Notes: generated from the letters alone by a model not told the origin. A stretch of DNA of 61,763 nucleotides from Pseudomonadota bacterium (GCA_029563075.1 JAKQTN010000065.1:1-61763); one strand, 5' to 3'. Positions 7,196 through 17,752 are shown, counted from the stretch's first letter. Translations and numbers: made by a program.

Positions 7196-8584
7196 TCAGC
7201 CCACTGGCTCAAACCAGTTCAATTTCTCGCGCAGTTTCACTACTTCGCCAATAATCGTCAGGCAAGGCGGTTTCATTTCGGCAGCGGCTACTTTTTCAGC
7301 CAGATCGGATAACGTCGCCGTGACCACTTTTTGCCTTGGGGTTGTTCCCTGCTGCACCACCGCAACCGGCATGCTGGCTGAAACGCCATGCTCTATCAGC
7401 TTTTCACATATTTGCGCCAAGCCGACCAGGCCCATATAAACCACCACGGTCTGGTTAGGACGTGCCATGGCTTGCCAATCCAGATCCAATGTACCATCTT
7501 TGAGATGCCCGGTAATAAACAGGCAGGCCTGGGCGTAATCGCGATGCGTAAGCGGAATGCCCGCATAGCTGGAAACCCCGTTGGCGGCGGTAATCCCTGG
7601 CACCACTTGAAACGGCACGCCATGCTGCATGAGCGTTTCAATCTCCTCACCGCCACGCCCGAATATAAACGGATCGCCGCCTTTCAGGCGCAGCACCCGC
7701 TTGCCTTCAAGTGCAAGTCTGGCAAGCAGTTCATTGATTTCCTCCTGCGGCATGGTATGCTGGTCGCGCGCCTTGCCGACATAAATCAGTTCCGCGTCGC
7801 GTCGCACCAGCTCCATCACTTCATGACTCACCAATTTATCATATACACACACATCGCATTGCTGCATGAGGCGTAACGCTCTGAATGTGAGCAGATCAGG
7901 GTCGCCGGGGCCGCCGCCCACCAGAAACACCTCGCCTTTTTTGCTGGAAGAATCCGCATCGTTGATTAAATGTTGCAATAATTCGCGTGCTGCCTGCTCC
8001 TGCCCGGATAACACGCGTTCCACCATGGAACCTTGCAGCACGCCCTCCCAGAAGCGGCGCCTGGCTTGCGTAGTAGCAAATTTAGCTTTGACCTGGTCTC
8101 TGAATTCACCGGCAATGGCAGCGATACGGCCGTAGCTTGCCGGCAGCATGGTCTCGATTTTGGTACGGATGTAGCGCGCCAGCACGGGCGCATTGCCTTC
8201 GCTGGATACTGCAATTACCACTGGGCTGCGGTCGATAATCGAGCCCATGGTAAACGTGCACAATTCGGGTGCATCCACTACATTTACAGGAATATTGCGT
8301 GCTTTTGCCGCAACCGAGACAGCCTCATTTACCGCATGGTCATCTGTCGCCGCAACTACCAGACATGCGTCTGCCAGCTGATTCTGTTCATAGTTGGTTT
8401 GCACATATTTTATTTTTTTTGCATCAACCAGGGCCTGCAAATCATGACAAATTTCAGGCGAGAAAAGCGTAACTGCTGCATCTGCCTTCAGAAGCATCGT
8501 CACTTTTCGCGTTGCAACATCGCCGCCGCCAATCACGACACAATGGCGGTTTTTGATGTTATAAAAAATAGGGAGCGCTTGCAT
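7196..8584 (-). CDS. cysG: Siroheme synthase CysG
   Basis: This is a 462-residue trifunctional enzyme. The N-terminal half is the precorrin-2 dehydrogenase/ferrochelatase, with the NAD-binding VVIGGGDVATRK near residue 16. The C-terminal half, from about 216, is uroporphyrinogen-III C-methyltransferase, with VGGGPGDPDLLT, GDPFIFGRGGEE and the PYAGIPLTHRD-type motif. It makes siroheme for sulfite and nitrite reductases. Length and order match E. coli CysG. It is divergent from miaB with a 60-bp gap that must hold both promoters. Confidence 0.96.
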   Translation of the reverse strand: MQALPIFYNIKNRHCVVIGGGDVATRKVTMLLKADAAVTLFSPEICHDLQALVDAKKIKYVQTNYEQNQLADACLVVAATDDHAVNEAVSVAAKARNIPVNVVDAPELCTFTMGSIIDRSPVVIAVSSEGNAPVLARYIRTKIETMLPASYGRIAAIAGEFRDQVKAKFATTQARRRFWEGVLQGSMVERVLSGQEQAARELLQHLINDADSSSKKGEVFLVGGGPGDPDLLTFRALRLMQQCDVCVYDKLVSHEVMELVRRDAELIYVGKARDQHTMPQEEINELLARLALEGKRVLRLKGGDPFIFGRGGEEIETLMQHGVPFQVVPGITAANGVSSYAGIPLTHRDYAQACLFITGHLKDGTLDLDWQAMARPNQTVVVYMGLVGLAQICEKLIEHGVSASMPVAVVQQGTTPRQKVVTATLSDLAEKVAAAEMKPPCLTIIGEVVKLREKLNWFEPVG

Positions 8585-8647
8585 AAATGGCCTGGATGAA
8601 TATTCGAGGCTATTTTACCCTCCACTCAGCAACTTTGCGTGAATCAA

Positions 8648-10045
8648 ATGGCCAAATACGCTAAAATCATGCTTTGTAAATCAGCACCCCAACCTTTGAC
8701 AATCATTAAAAAAAATTTAGCTTTACCCAAAAAAGTATTCATCAAAACCTTCGGCTGCCAGATGAATGAATATGACTCGTCGCGCATGGCGGATATGCTT
8801 GCTTCAAGCGAAGGTATGGTTGAAACGCAGACGCCGGAAGATGCCGACGTCATTCTGCTCAACACCTGCTCGGTGCGCGAAAAGGCCGAAGACAAAGTAT
8901 TCAGCCATCTTGGACGTTTTATTCGGCTGAAAGAAAAAAATCCTGATTTAATCATCGGTGTGGGTGGTTGCGTGGCCTCTCAAGAAGGTGACAACATCAT
9001 CAAACGCGCGCCCTATGTAGATGTGGTATTTGGCCCACAAACCCTGCACCGCCTGCCTGACATGATTAAAAGCCGCCAAAGCAGCGGCCAATCACAGGTA
9101 GACATTACGTTCCCGGAAATCGAAAAGTTCGACCATTTACCCCCGCCACGCATCGAAGGTGCGAGTGCGTTTCTGAGTATTATGGAAGGCTGCAGCAAAT
9201 ATTGCAGTTTTTGCGTGGTGCCCTACACGCGCGGCGAAGAGGTTTCGCGCCCGTTTGCAGACATATTAACCGAAGCTGTACAACTGGCAGAGCAAGGCGT
9301 CAAAGAAATCACCCTGCTAGGGCAAAATGTAAATGCCTACAGAACAGAATACGATGGCGTGGAAGCTGATTTGGCGATGCTGATCGAAACCATTGCCGAA
9401 ATCCCGCAAATCGGGCGCATCCGTTTTACCACCAGTCACCCCAATGAAATGAACCAACGGCTGATTGATTGTTTTGCCAATGTGCCCAAACTGGCAGCAC
9501 AGCTACACTTGCCGGTGCAAGCGGGTTCTGACCGCATTTTGATGGCGATGAAGCGCAACTACACTACACTGCAATATAAATCGATTATCCGCAAACTGAA
9601 AACTGCTAACCCCGATTTAACCTTTACTTCCGACTTTATTGTCGGCTTCCCAGGCGAAGCCGAAGCCGACTTTGAAGCCACCGTCAAACTGATGACCGAT
9701 GTCGGTTTTGATGCCAGCTTCAGCTTTTTATATAGCCCGCGCCCAGGCACGCCCGCTGCTTTCATTCAAGACAACACGCCAGAAACGGTTAAGTTAGCCC
9801 GTTTAGCCAAGCTGCAGGCAATTAACGAAGCACAGGCCAAAGCCGTCTCGGAAGCTATGCTAGGCACAGTGCAACGCGTATTGATTGAAGGCATCTCCTG
9901 GAAAAACAGCAGCCTTCTCGCAGGCAAAACCGATAATAACCGTGTGGTGGATATTGCTGGCGAAGCCGATTTGATTCATCAGTTTGTGAATGTAAAAATT
10001 ACCGATGTATCCAACCCACGCCGTTTGCAAGGTGAAATAATTTAA
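8648..10045 (+). CDS. miaB: tRNA methylthiotransferase MiaB
   Basis: This radical-SAM enzyme adds the 2-methylthio group to i6A37 of tRNAs. Counting from an in-frame GTG at 8639, Cys40, Cys77 and Cys111 bind one [4Fe-4S] cluster, and Cys185/189/192 (CSKYCSFC) bind the radical-SAM cluster. A C-terminal TRAM domain follows from about 395. Family members usually start just before [13 protein letters not shown]. Here the frame stays open about 30 residues further up, with ATGs at 8648 and 8669 and no convincing ribosome site, so the start is uncertain. phoH follows after one base. Confidence 0.95.
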   Translation: MAKYAKIMLCKSAPQPLTIIKKNLALPKKVFIKTFGCQMNEYDSSRMADMLASSEGMVETQTPEDADVILLNTCSVREKAEDKVFSHLGRFIRLKEKNPDLIIGVGGCVASQEGDNIIKRAPYVDVVFGPQTLHRLPDMIKSRQSSGQSQVDITFPEIEKFDHLPPPRIEGASAFLSIMEGCSKYCSFCVVPYTRGEEVSRPFADILTEAVQLAEQGVKEITLLGQNVNAYRTEYDGVEADLAMLIETIAEIPQIGRIRFTTSHPNEMNQRLIDCFANVPKLAAQLHLPVQAGSDRILMAMKRNYTTLQYKSIIRKLKTANPDLTFTSDFIVGFPGEAEADFEATVKLMTDVGFDASFSFLYSPRPGTPAAFIQDNTPETVKLARLAKLQAINEAQAKAVSEAMLGTVQRVLIEGISWKNSSLLAGKTDNNRVVDIAGEADLIHQFVNVKITDVSNPRRLQGEII

Positions 10046-10046
10046 T

Positions 10047-10997
10047 ATGGAAATTACACTTACGCCAGAAGACAACACCCGCCTCGCTAATCTTTGCGGC
10101 GTGCTGGATGAGAATATCAAACAGATTGAAACCGCACTCGAAGTCAACATCAATCGCCGCGGCAGCACGTTCAACATCAGCGGCAAGCAGGACAACATGC
10201 GGCTTGCGGCACAATTGATTGAAAACTTCTATATTCGCGCTAAAAAACCGCTTGAGCTAGAAGAAGTGCAGCTAGGCCTGGTGGAAATAGACAAACTCAA
10301 ACCGGAAGATGTTGCTGCTTCTGCCATGCCGGTGCTGATGACGCGCCGCGGCGATCTGCATGGCCGCACTCCGCGCCAGGTAGAATATCTGCAGCAGATT
10401 CAGGATCATGACATCACGTTTGGTATTGGCCCCGCGGGCACAGGTAAAACCTACTTGGCAGTGGCCTGCGCGGTGGATGCCATGACCCGCGACCGGGTCA
10501 AACGAATAGTTCTGGTGCGTCCGGCAGTTGAAGCGGGCGAACGCCTGGGCTTTTTACCGGGCGATTTAACCCAGAAAGTGGATCCATACCTGCGCCCGCT
10601 TTACGACGCGCTGTACGATTTGGCTGGTTACGACACCGTCAACAAGATGTTTGAGCGCAACGTGATTGAGGTTGCGCCGCTCGCCTATATGCGCGGCCGC
10701 ACGCTTAACCAGAGTTTTATTATTCTGGATGAGGCGCAGAACACTACGCCAGAGCAAATGAAAATGTTCCTGACTAGAATAGGGTTTGGCACTAAGGCCG
10801 TCATTACGGGTGACGTGACGCAGATTGACCTGCAACGCCACCAGAAAAGCGGTTTGGTGGAAGCTCAGAAAATCCTTAAAAACATCAAAGGCATCGCCAT
10901 GACGCATTTTTTATCCGCCGACGTGGTACGCCACCCGTTGGTGCAAAAGATTGTGAATGCCTATGAAGAATACGAATCAAAGCTTGAAGACAAATGA
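10047..10997 (+). CDS. ybeZ: PhoH-like ATPase YbeZ
   Basis: This is a 316-residue PhoH family ATPase. An N-terminal KH-like region (about 1-70) is followed by Walker A GPAGTGKT at 128-135 and Walker B FIILDEAQN near 228, then ITGDVTQIDL (sensor-like). In most proteobacteria it sits between miaB and ybeY and is thought to act with YbeY in RNA and ribosome metabolism. Here it follows miaB with one base between, but ybeY is about 5 kb further on. Confidence 0.94.
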   Translation: MEITLTPEDNTRLANLCGVLDENIKQIETALEVNINRRGSTFNISGKQDNMRLAAQLIENFYIRAKKPLELEEVQLGLVEIDKLKPEDVAASAMPVLMTRRGDLHGRTPRQVEYLQQIQDHDITFGIGPAGTGKTYLAVACAVDAMTRDRVKRIVLVRPAVEAGERLGFLPGDLTQKVDPYLRPLYDALYDLAGYDTVNKMFERNVIEVAPLAYMRGRTLNQSFIILDEAQNTTPEQMKMFLTRIGFGTKAVITGDVTQIDLQRHQKSGLVEAQKILKNIKGIAMTHFLSADVVRHPLVQKIVNAYEEYESKLEDK

Positions 10998-11219
10998 CGT
11001 TTTAATGCTAAAGCTCAATACATTTAGCTTATTTGCAGAATAGGCTAGCAAATTAAAGCTAGGGGTTTCAAACTGAGTCAGTATTCCTCAATTTGACAAA
11101 CTAAGTAATTTTTATGCTTTTTCTACGCCTACTAAACTATAGATACCAAAGTTAATATGTATAAGCTCTGAGTATTGTTAGCAAAAAAATAATTTATTTA
11201 AACTTCTTGGAAATAGATC

Positions 11220-12290
11220 ATGGCACTCGTATCACTGCGTCAATTGCTGGACCATGCTGCAGAACATGATTACGGTCTTGCTGCATTTAATGTCAACAAC
11301 ATGGAACAGGTGCACGCCATCATGCAGGCAGCCGATGTGGCGGACAGCCCGGTGATACTGCAAGCCTCGGCTGGTGCACGCAAATATGCCGGGGAAGCCT
11401 TTTTGCGCCATTTGGTATTGGCCGCCATTGAGTCTTATCCGCACATTCCCGTGGTCATGCATCAGGATCACGGCCCATCACCTGCCGTTTGCATTCAGGC
11501 CATGCGCTCCGGCTTCTCAAGCGTGATGATGGATGGCTCGCTGCTGGAAGACGCTAAAACGCCTTCCAGCAATCAGTACAATGTCGAAGTCACCAGAAAA
11601 GTGGTGGAAATCGCACATGCCATCGGTGTATCAGTAGAAGGTGAACTGGGCGTACTGGGCTCTTTGGAATCCGGACTGGCGGGCGAAGAAGACGGCTCTG
11701 GCGCAAGCGGCGTATTAACGCATTCGCAGCTACTCACCGACCCTGAAGAGGCGGCTGATTTTGTGCTGCAAACTGGTGTAGATGCATTGGCAATCGCTAT
11801 TGGTACTTCACACGGTGCCTATAAATTCACGCATCCGCCCACCGGCAGAACACTGGCCATCAGCCGCATCAAAGAAATTCACGACCGTATCCCTAATACC
11901 CATCTGGTCATGCACGGCTCATCTTCAGTGCCGCAGGAATGGCTGCATATCATCAATGAGTATGGTGGCGATATGGGCGAAACCTATGGGGTGCCGGTGG
12001 AAGAAATCATCGAAGGCATTAGGCACGGCGTGCGCAAAGTCAATATTGATACCGACCTGCGCATGGCTTCGGCGGGCGCTATCCGCAGATATTTCGCACA
12101 AAACAGCAAAGAGTTTGATCCGCGCAAATTCCTCAATGCCGCCACCGTGGCCATGCGCGATATTTGCAAAGCACGCTATGAGGCGTTTGGTTCGGCCGGA
12201 CAGGCTGGCAAGATCAAGCCCATCCCCTGTGAGCGCATGGCCGAGCGCTACAAGGCTGGTGAACTGCAGGCCGTTGTCAAAGCACTATAA
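11220..12290 (+). CDS. fba: Class II fructose-1,6-bisphosphate aldolase
   Basis: This 356-residue zinc-dependent aldolase splits or forms fructose-1,6-bisphosphate (and in related enzymes sedoheptulose bisphosphate). The metal site starts with HQDHG (Asp83, His84), followed by the EGELG motif, the GTSHG phosphate loop, the VMHGSSS strand and the [11 protein letters not shown] signature. It resembles the Calvin-cycle-type (CbbA) branch. A 222-bp intergenic region precedes it, containing a TTGACA at 11093 but no well-spaced -10 that I can defend. tpiA follows 37 bp on, so the two are probably co-transcribed and serve sugar-phosphate rearrangement in formaldehyde assimilation (inference). Confidence 0.95.
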   Translation: MALVSLRQLLDHAAEHDYGLAAFNVNNMEQVHAIMQAADVADSPVILQASAGARKYAGEAFLRHLVLAAIESYPHIPVVMHQDHGPSPAVCIQAMRSGFSSVMMDGSLLEDAKTPSSNQYNVEVTRKVVEIAHAIGVSVEGELGVLGSLESGLAGEEDGSGASGVLTHSQLLTDPEEAADFVLQTGVDALAIAIGTSHGAYKFTHPPTGRTLAISRIKEIHDRIPNTHLVMHGSSSVPQEWLHIINEYGGDMGETYGVPVEEIIEGIRHGVRKVNIDTDLRMASAGAIRRYFAQNSKEFDPRKFLNAATVAMRDICKARYEAFGSAGQAGKIKPIPCERMAERYKAGELQAVVKAL

Positions 12291-12327
12291 CACCGTGAAT
12301 AACCAATAGAATAAAAGGAACAACAAT

Positions 12328-13095
12328 ATGCGGCGTAAACTGGTGGTAGGCAACTGGAAAATGCATGGTAACATCAAGAGTAACCAGCTATTGCTTACCG
12401 ACATTATTAACGGGCTGCGCGACTATAAGAATGCCGATTATGTCGTGTGCGTACCGAACCCCTACCTGTTTCAGGCAAGGGAGCTGCTTCAACACACCAA
12501 TATTGCCTGGGGCGGGCAGAATGTGAACCAGCATGAGCAAGGCGCTTTTACCGGCGCGGTTGCGCCGCACATGCTGACCGATCTCGGCTGCACTTATGTG
12601 CTGCTTGGCCACTCCGAGCGCCGCAACCTGTTTCACGAAACCAATCTGACAGCAGCCGCCAGGTTCGACGCGGCCATCAAGGCGAATTTGACCCCGGTAT
12701 TATGTGTGGGCGAAACCCTGGCAGAACACGAGGCTGGCCTGACCGAGGTGATTGTCGCCAGCCAGATGGATGCGGTAATGGCAACCCTTGGCGACAAGGA
12801 GTTTGCAAAAGCCATGCAGCTGAATATGGTGTTTGCCTATGAGCCGGTCTGGGCGATTGGCACGGGTAAAACCGCCTCGCCCGCACATGCCCAGGCTGTG
12901 CATGAATTTATCCGGCACCGCATCGACCGGCGCAATAGCGATGCCGCAGCGCATGTGCGCATCATTTATGGCGGCAGTGTGAATTCCAAAAATGCCAAGG
13001 AATTATTTGCCATGCCGGATGTAGATGGCGGACTGGTAGGCGGTGCGTCGCTCAACGCGGAAGAATTTGTGGCGATTTGCCGACTGGCGAATTAG
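12328..13095 (+). CDS. tpiA: Triosephosphate isomerase
   Basis: This is a 255-residue TIM barrel that interconverts dihydroxyacetone phosphate and glyceraldehyde 3-phosphate. The catalytic set is intact: Lys11 in GNWKM, His95 in GHSERR, Glu172 in YEPVWAIGTG, plus the phosphate loop YGGSV. A good AAAGGAA site precedes the ATG. Directly downstream of fba, it acts on the aldolase products. Its stop is 6 bp from the stop of the convergent fbp. Confidence 0.95.
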   Translation: MRRKLVVGNWKMHGNIKSNQLLLTDIINGLRDYKNADYVVCVPNPYLFQARELLQHTNIAWGGQNVNQHEQGAFTGAVAPHMLTDLGCTYVLLGHSERRNLFHETNLTAAARFDAAIKANLTPVLCVGETLAEHEAGLTEVIVASQMDAVMATLGDKEFAKAMQLNMVFAYEPVWAIGTGKTASPAHAQAVHEFIRHRIDRRNSDAAAHVRIIYGGSVNSKNAKELFAMPDVDGGLVGGASLNAEEFVAICRLAN

Positions 13096-13101
13096 CCCAG
13101 A

Positions 13102-14091
13102 TCAACTTTGATGATAGGTAATCAATCTTTCAATTTCGCTTTTGCAACCCATCATGACTGGCACCCGCTGATGCAGACCAGTGGGGATAACGTCCAATAT
13201 TCGCTCTAGCCCTGTAGTTGCCGCGCCGCCGGCCTGCTCCACAACAAAACTCATTGGGTTAGCCTCGTATATCAATCTAAGTTTGCCGTTCACTGACTTG
13301 GCATCAGTGGGGTACATAAACACGCCGCCACGTACCAATATGCGGTGCACCTCAGCCACCATAGAGGCGACCCAGCGCATGTTAAAGTTTTTTTTGCGGT
13401 CGCCCTCTTCGCCCTGCAGGCATTCGTCAATATAGCGCTGCACAGGCTTCTGCCAAAAACGATAATTGGACATATTGATCGCGAATTCCTGCGTATCGGC
13501 AGCAATCTGCATATCAGGATGGGTAAGATAAAACTCGCCCGAGTCAGCATCCAGCGTAAAACCGTTTACGCCATTGCCAACGGTAAACACCAACATGGTC
13601 GATGTGCCATACAAGGCATAACCGGCGCAGATTTGAGCCGAGCCAGGTTGCAGAAAGTCTGCCAGAGCTGGAGTTTTATTTGTACTCTTAAGTATAGAAA
13701 ATATGGTACCTACCGAGATGTTCACATTCACATTGGAGGAACCGTCAAGCGGATCGAACAACAGCAGGTACTGACCATTGATGTGATGTTTTTCTGCAAT
13801 TTCAACGGCATCATCCAACTCTTCCGATACCATGCCAGCCACATAACCGCTTTGCTGAGTACATTCAATAAAAATATCATTGCTAATCACATCCAGCGCT
13901 TTTTGCACCTCACCTTGAACATTCTCAGTTGCCAAGCTGCCCATATTGCCCATCAATGCGCCGTGATCTATCGCCCCAGCTATTTTTTTACTGGCCTCTG
14001 CAACATCGCCGAGCATCTTGATAAGCGCAATGCGATCTTCACCTTGAAGGTGCTGCATTAAAAATGCAGCCAAAGTAATGTTTTCCACCAT
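13102..14091 (-). CDS. fbp: Class I fructose-1,6-bisphosphatase
   Basis: The 329-residue class I FBPase hydrolyses fructose-1,6-bisphosphate to fructose-6-phosphate. The metal and substrate site DPLDGSSN is at 113-120, and GGVFMYPTD and LIYEANPMSFVVEQAGG are present near the C-terminus. It converges on fba-tpiA, so the three genes form one small gluconeogenic/RuMP-cycle module despite opposite strands. The 211-bp gap between it and ppk2 has no other gene and should hold two divergent promoters. Confidence 0.95.
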   Translation of the reverse strand: MVENITLAAFLMQHLQGEDRIALIKMLGDVAEASKKIAGAIDHGALMGNMGSLATENVQGEVQKALDVISNDIFIECTQQSGYVAGMVSEELDDAVEIAEKHHINGQYLLLFDPLDGSSNVNVNISVGTIFSILKSTNKTPALADFLQPGSAQICAGYALYGTSTMLVFTVGNGVNGFTLDADSGEFYLTHPDMQIAADTQEFAINMSNYRFWQKPVQRYIDECLQGEEGDRKKNFNMRWVASMVAEVHRILVRGGVFMYPTDAKSVNGKLRLIYEANPMSFVVEQAGGAATTGLERILDVIPTGLHQRVPVMMGCKSEIERLITYHQS

Positions 14092-14302
14092 AACTTAAGT
14101 CCCTCATAAAAGACTTTAGTCTATCCCATAATGGCATTGTTTAATATAAATCGATTTGCATACCCGCTATGCTTAAACTTATAAATCCAGGATGATGGCT
14201 TGCGTTAAATCAAAACATTCCAATTTTGCAACTCCAGCCAATTGACATATGGACGGTTAAGGATAAAGATGTTCATTTGCTTATAGATTAAGAGGTGCAG
14301 AC

Positions 14303-15439
14303 ATGGCAACAGAAAAAAAAACGACCGTTACCCCTATCACACGCCGCGTATCTGAAGGCGACATCCCGCCAGACAACAGCACACTAGGTATCGAAGAGTT
14401 TTCAGTCAGCGAAAAAATCTCGGCAGCGCGTGAATCAAGATCTACTGCCGTACAGGATATTATTAATCGCATAGCAACCGGCAAAGATGCTGCAACTTTG
14501 CCAGAGGCACTGCGTGCGATCCTGGATGGCGCATCCCCGGATGATGCGGCGGCACTGAGCAAGGCCATCGCCAATATACCCAGCTTCGAAAGCTTAAAGA
14601 AACGCGCGCACTCCGATGAGGAACTTGCCGCAGATTGGCGCGATGGCGGTTACCCTTATAAAAACCTGTTATCCAGAAAATCTTACGAAAAACAAAAATA
14701 CCATCTTCAAGTCGAGTTATTGAAGTTACAAGCCTGGGTCAAAGAAACCGGCCAGCGCGTGGTCATCTTGTTCGAGGGGCGGGATGCGGCGGGTAAAGGA
14801 GGCACCATCAGGCGCTTCATGGAGCATCTCAATCCTCGTGGCGCGCGTGTGGTGGCTTTGGAAAAACCCAGCGACGTCGAGCGCGGTCAGTGGTATTTCC
14901 AGCGCTATATTTCCCAACTACCTACCGCAGGTGAGATCACCTTGTTCGACCGCTCCTGGTATAACCGTGCCGGGGTAGAACGCGTGATGGGATTCTGCAA
15001 CAATGACGAATATCTGGAATTCATGCGCCAGGCGCCTGAGTTTGAGCGCAACCTTACCCGTAGCGGCATTCACGTGATCAAGTTCTGGTTCTCAGTCAGC
15101 CGCGAGGAGCAGCGCCGCAGGTTCAAGGAACGCAAAATGCACCCACTCAAACAATGGAAGCTGAGCCCGATTGACCTCGCCTCGCTGGACAGGTGGGACG
15201 ATTATACAAAAGCCAAAGAAGCCATGTTTTTCCATACAGATACCGCTGACTCACCCTGGACGGTGGTTAAGTCGGACTGTAAGAAGCGCGCCCGCCTTAA
15301 CGCCATGCGCTATGTGCTGCACAAACTGCCCTACACCAACAAGGACCTATCGGCAATCGGCCCGCTTGATCCACTTCTGGTTGGCCGTGCGCATATTGTG
15401 TATGAACGCGGTGAACACGACAACCAGCCCGTGCTTTAA
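14303..15439 (+). CDS. ppk2: Polyphosphate kinase 2
   Basis: This 378-residue PPK2-family enzyme transfers phosphate between polyphosphate and nucleoside phosphates. After a non-conserved, Ala-rich N-terminal 110 residues comes the P-loop kinase domain: Walker A GRDAAGKG at 159-166, FDRSWYNRAGVERVMGF near 215, the lid RRRFKERKMHPLKQWKLSP, and the C-terminal AIGPLDPLLVGR. Direction (polyphosphate-driven NDP/GDP phosphorylation or synthesis) cannot be decided from sequence. The neighbour downstream is a PsiE-like gene, another phosphate-linked family. Confidence 0.92.
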   Translation: MATEKKTTVTPITRRVSEGDIPPDNSTLGIEEFSVSEKISAARESRSTAVQDIINRIATGKDAATLPEALRAILDGASPDDAAALSKAIANIPSFESLKKRAHSDEELAADWRDGGYPYKNLLSRKSYEKQKYHLQVELLKLQAWVKETGQRVVILFEGRDAAGKGGTIRRFMEHLNPRGARVVALEKPSDVERGQWYFQRYISQLPTAGEITLFDRSWYNRAGVERVMGFCNNDEYLEFMRQAPEFERNLTRSGIHVIKFWFSVSREEQRRRFKERKMHPLKQWKLSPIDLASLDRWDDYTKAKEAMFFHTDTADSPWTVVKSDCKKRARLNAMRYVLHKLPYTNKDLSAIGPLDPLLVGRAHIVYERGEHDNQPVL

Positions 15440-15498
15440 ATGGCGTAGCGTTCTACAGTGTATAATTTATATCCCTGCTATACGACTTAAGGATAAAA

Positions 15499-15915
15499 AT
15501 GATACCCAATAAATTCAGCCGGGCGATACAACGAGGCCTTAGTATAGTCGGGCAGGCTGTGCTTATTGTCATAGCCGTCGCTACTATCTTTGCCGTGTTT
15601 CAGGCAATCATGCATATATGGCAAGCACGTACGATTACTGTTGGCGATCTACTGTTGCTGTTTTTGTATCTTGAAGTCATGTCCATGCTCAATCATTATC
15701 TTGGCACGGGCAATCTGCCGGTCAGATATCCGCTATATATCGGCATTATCGCCTTAGCGCGCTTTCTGGTGCTGGACATCCATGAGCTGGATGCTTGGCG
15801 TATGTTTGCTCTTTCCAGCTCAATACTCTTAATTGCTTTGGCAATTCTGGTAGTGCGCTACGGGCATGTACGCTTTCCCTATACTGACGACGTAGATACT
15901 CATTCAAAACAATAG
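15499..15915 (+). CDS. psiE: PsiE-family membrane protein
   Basis: This is a 138-residue integral membrane protein with four predicted transmembrane segments (about residues 15-40, 48-66, 76-92, 103-122). It matches the phosphate-starvation-inducible PsiE family, with the characteristic LLLFLYLEVMSML and an acidic pair before the last helix. AAGGAT lies just before the ATG. The biochemical role of PsiE is unknown. It sits 60 bp after ppk2 and 17 bp before ybeY. Confidence 0.8.
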   Translation: MIPNKFSRAIQRGLSIVGQAVLIVIAVATIFAVFQAIMHIWQARTITVGDLLLLFLYLEVMSMLNHYLGTGNLPVRYPLYIGIIALARFLVLDIHELDAWRMFALSSSILLIALAILVVRYGHVRFPYTDDVDTHSKQ

Positions 15916-15932
15916 GTTACAGCTCTTCGGCC

Positions 15933-16370
15933 ATGCCCAACCTGAACCTGACCATACAATTTGCTTCAAGTCACTCAAATCTGCCTACACGTTGGCAATT
16001 TCGCAAATGGGCGAAAGCTGCGCTTCGTGTAGATACTGAAGTCACGATTCGTATTGTGGATAAGGATGAGGCTCGAGTGCTCAACCACACCTACCGCGGC
16101 AAAGATTATGCAACCAATGTACTGACTTTCCCCTTTACTGAAATACCGCATTTAATAGGCGACATTATTATCTGCGCACCAGTGGTGGAAACTGAAGCCA
16201 AAGCACAAAGTAAACCGCTTGAGGCGCATTATGCCCATTTAACAGTGCACGGCATCTTACATTTGCATGGGTACGACCACGAAACAGGAGCGCAGGCTGA
16301 ACTGATGGAAAGTCTGGAAATTTCTATTTTGGCAAAATTAGGGTATGCTAACCCTTATCTTATTACATAG
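15933..16370 (+). CDS. ybeY: Endoribonuclease/rRNA maturation factor YbeY
   Basis: This is a 145-residue UPF0054 metalloprotein. The zinc motif HGILHLHGYDHE (HGxxHLxGYDH) lies near residue 109, and the NVLTFPF strand is upstream. YbeY matures the 3' end of 16S rRNA and takes part in ribosome quality control. It is followed 11 bp later by corC, the usual partner order. Here it is separated from miaB-phoH by the sugar-phosphate and polyphosphate genes. Confidence 0.95.
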   Translation: MPNLNLTIQFASSHSNLPTRWQFRKWAKAALRVDTEVTIRIVDKDEARVLNHTYRGKDYATNVLTFPFTEIPHLIGDIIICAPVVETEAKAQSKPLEAHYAHLTVHGILHLHGYDHETGAQAELMESLEISILAKLGYANPYLIT

Positions 16371-16381
16371 GGCGCCACGCA

Positions 16382-17242
16382 ATGGCCTCCGAACCGGAAA
16401 AACCGAACAATAAAACCAGTTTATTAGAACGCTTAAGCAATTTTTTGCTGCGCGAACCTGAAGACCGTGAGCAGCTTGTGGCGCTTTTGCATGGCGCTTA
16501 TGAAAACCATCTGATGGATGCTGATTCGCTCGCTATGATAGAAGGCGTACTGCAAGTGAGCGAGATGCAAGTGCGTGATGTGATGATTCCGCGCTCGCAA
16601 ATGGACGTAATCGATATCACCGACCCGCCTGAAACCTTTATTCCGCATGTGATCGAGACCGCACACTCGCGCTTTCCGGTAATTGAGGACGACAAAAACG
16701 ATGTGATTGGAATTTTGCTGGCCAAAGACTTGCTGCGTTACTACGCAGGCGAGGATTTCAACATACGCGATATGCTTCGCCCTGCGGTATTCATCCCCGA
16801 AGCCAAGCGCTTGAATGTGCTGCTGAAAGAATTCCGTAGCAACCGTAACCACATTGCCATCGTAGTCGATGAATATGGCGGCGTGGCGGGCATGGTGACG
16901 ATTGAGGATGTGCTTGAGCAAATCGTCGGCGATATTGAAGATGAATACGATTACGACGAAGACGAAGACAATATTCTAAAAGACGCCAAAGGCCACTTCC
17001 GGGTGAAAGCGCTGACAGAAATTTCCGATTTTAACGAAGCACTAGGCACACACTTCAGTGACGAAGAGTTCTCGACCATTGGCGGCCTGGTGGTCAATAA
17101 GTTCGGCCATCTGCCCAAACGCGGAGATACAATAATAATAGACAACTTGAGTATCAGTGTGCTTCGCGCGGATAGCAGGCGCTTACATTCCATTCTGGTT
17201 GAAGTGATTCCCGAGGAACCTTTTCCGATTGAATCAACCTGA
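16382..17242 (+). CDS. corC: CorC/YbeX CBS-domain protein
   Basis: The 286-residue cytoplasmic protein has two CBS domains (about 65-190), with MIPRSQMDVID and the VDEYGGVAGMVTIEDVLEQIVGDIEDE signature region, and then a CorC/HlyC C-terminal domain (about 205-282). The family was linked to magnesium/cobalt efflux and, as YbeX, to ribosome function. Its place after ybeY supports the YbeX reading. Confidence 0.93.
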   Translation: MASEPEKPNNKTSLLERLSNFLLREPEDREQLVALLHGAYENHLMDADSLAMIEGVLQVSEMQVRDVMIPRSQMDVIDITDPPETFIPHVIETAHSRFPVIEDDKNDVIGILLAKDLLRYYAGEDFNIRDMLRPAVFIPEAKRLNVLLKEFRSNRNHIAIVVDEYGGVAGMVTIEDVLEQIVGDIEDEYDYDEDEDNILKDAKGHFRVKALTEISDFNEALGTHFSDEEFSTIGGLVVNKFGHLPKRGDTIIIDNLSISVLRADSRRLHSILVEVIPEEPFPIEST

Positions 17243-17319
17243 CCATAACTGCAACCTGCGAAATATTGAACTAAATTGATTATCAAATCTCTTATCTGGC
17301 ATACTTTGAGGAGATTCAA

Positions 17320-17739
17320 ATGAAAATCTGGTCATTAGCAGTTTTACTCACAGCAAATACCATGTTGGCAAGTATTGCCTACGCAGAGGAAGCGCAGACA
17401 ATGCCGTTGATTAATGAAATCCCTGCCGAAGAAAAAGCTTTTGTCGATATCATCAACAAGTTCGACAAAACAAAAATCGTTGAACTGCTTGGGGAACCCG
17501 CCAAAGCAGACGATGTAAGAATCAAAGGTTCTGACAAAGTGGTCGCTTCAATCTGGTATTACCACAACATTAATACCGATGCCAATGGCGCTTATTATCC
17601 AACTACCGAACTCGATTTTATTGACGATAAAGTGGTCATGGTCGTTTTCATGAATCATGACGGCTCAGAAAGTGCGGAAAGAGATCCAGCATATGAGCTT
17701 CCTCAAACCGAGCAAAATCAAGTGAAACCAGACCTGTAA
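17320..17739 (+). CDS. Exported protein of unknown function
   Basis: The protein has 139 residues with a clear signal peptide (cleavage near Ala-Tyr-Ala-Glu at 20-23). The mature part has a short helix followed by strands, IVELLGEPAKADD then IWYYHNI and ELDFIDDKVVMVVF. This arrangement loosely recalls BamE/SmpA-like folds, but I do not recognise a family. There is a GAGGAG ribosome site 7 bp before the ATG and a strong terminator downstream. It is probably periplasmic; no function is assigned. Confidence 0.72.
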   Translation: MKIWSLAVLLTANTMLASIAYAEEAQTMPLINEIPAEEKAFVDIINKFDKTKIVELLGEPAKADDVRIKGSDKVVASIWYYHNINTDANGAYYPTTELDFIDDKVVMVVFMNHDGSESAERDPAYELPQTEQNQVKPDL

Positions 17740-17752
17740 TCACGTTAGCAAT

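Noticed and set aside
11093-11121. TTGACA upstream of fba as a full promoter
   Set aside because: No acceptable -10 box occurs at 16-18 bp, so only the hexamer is noted.
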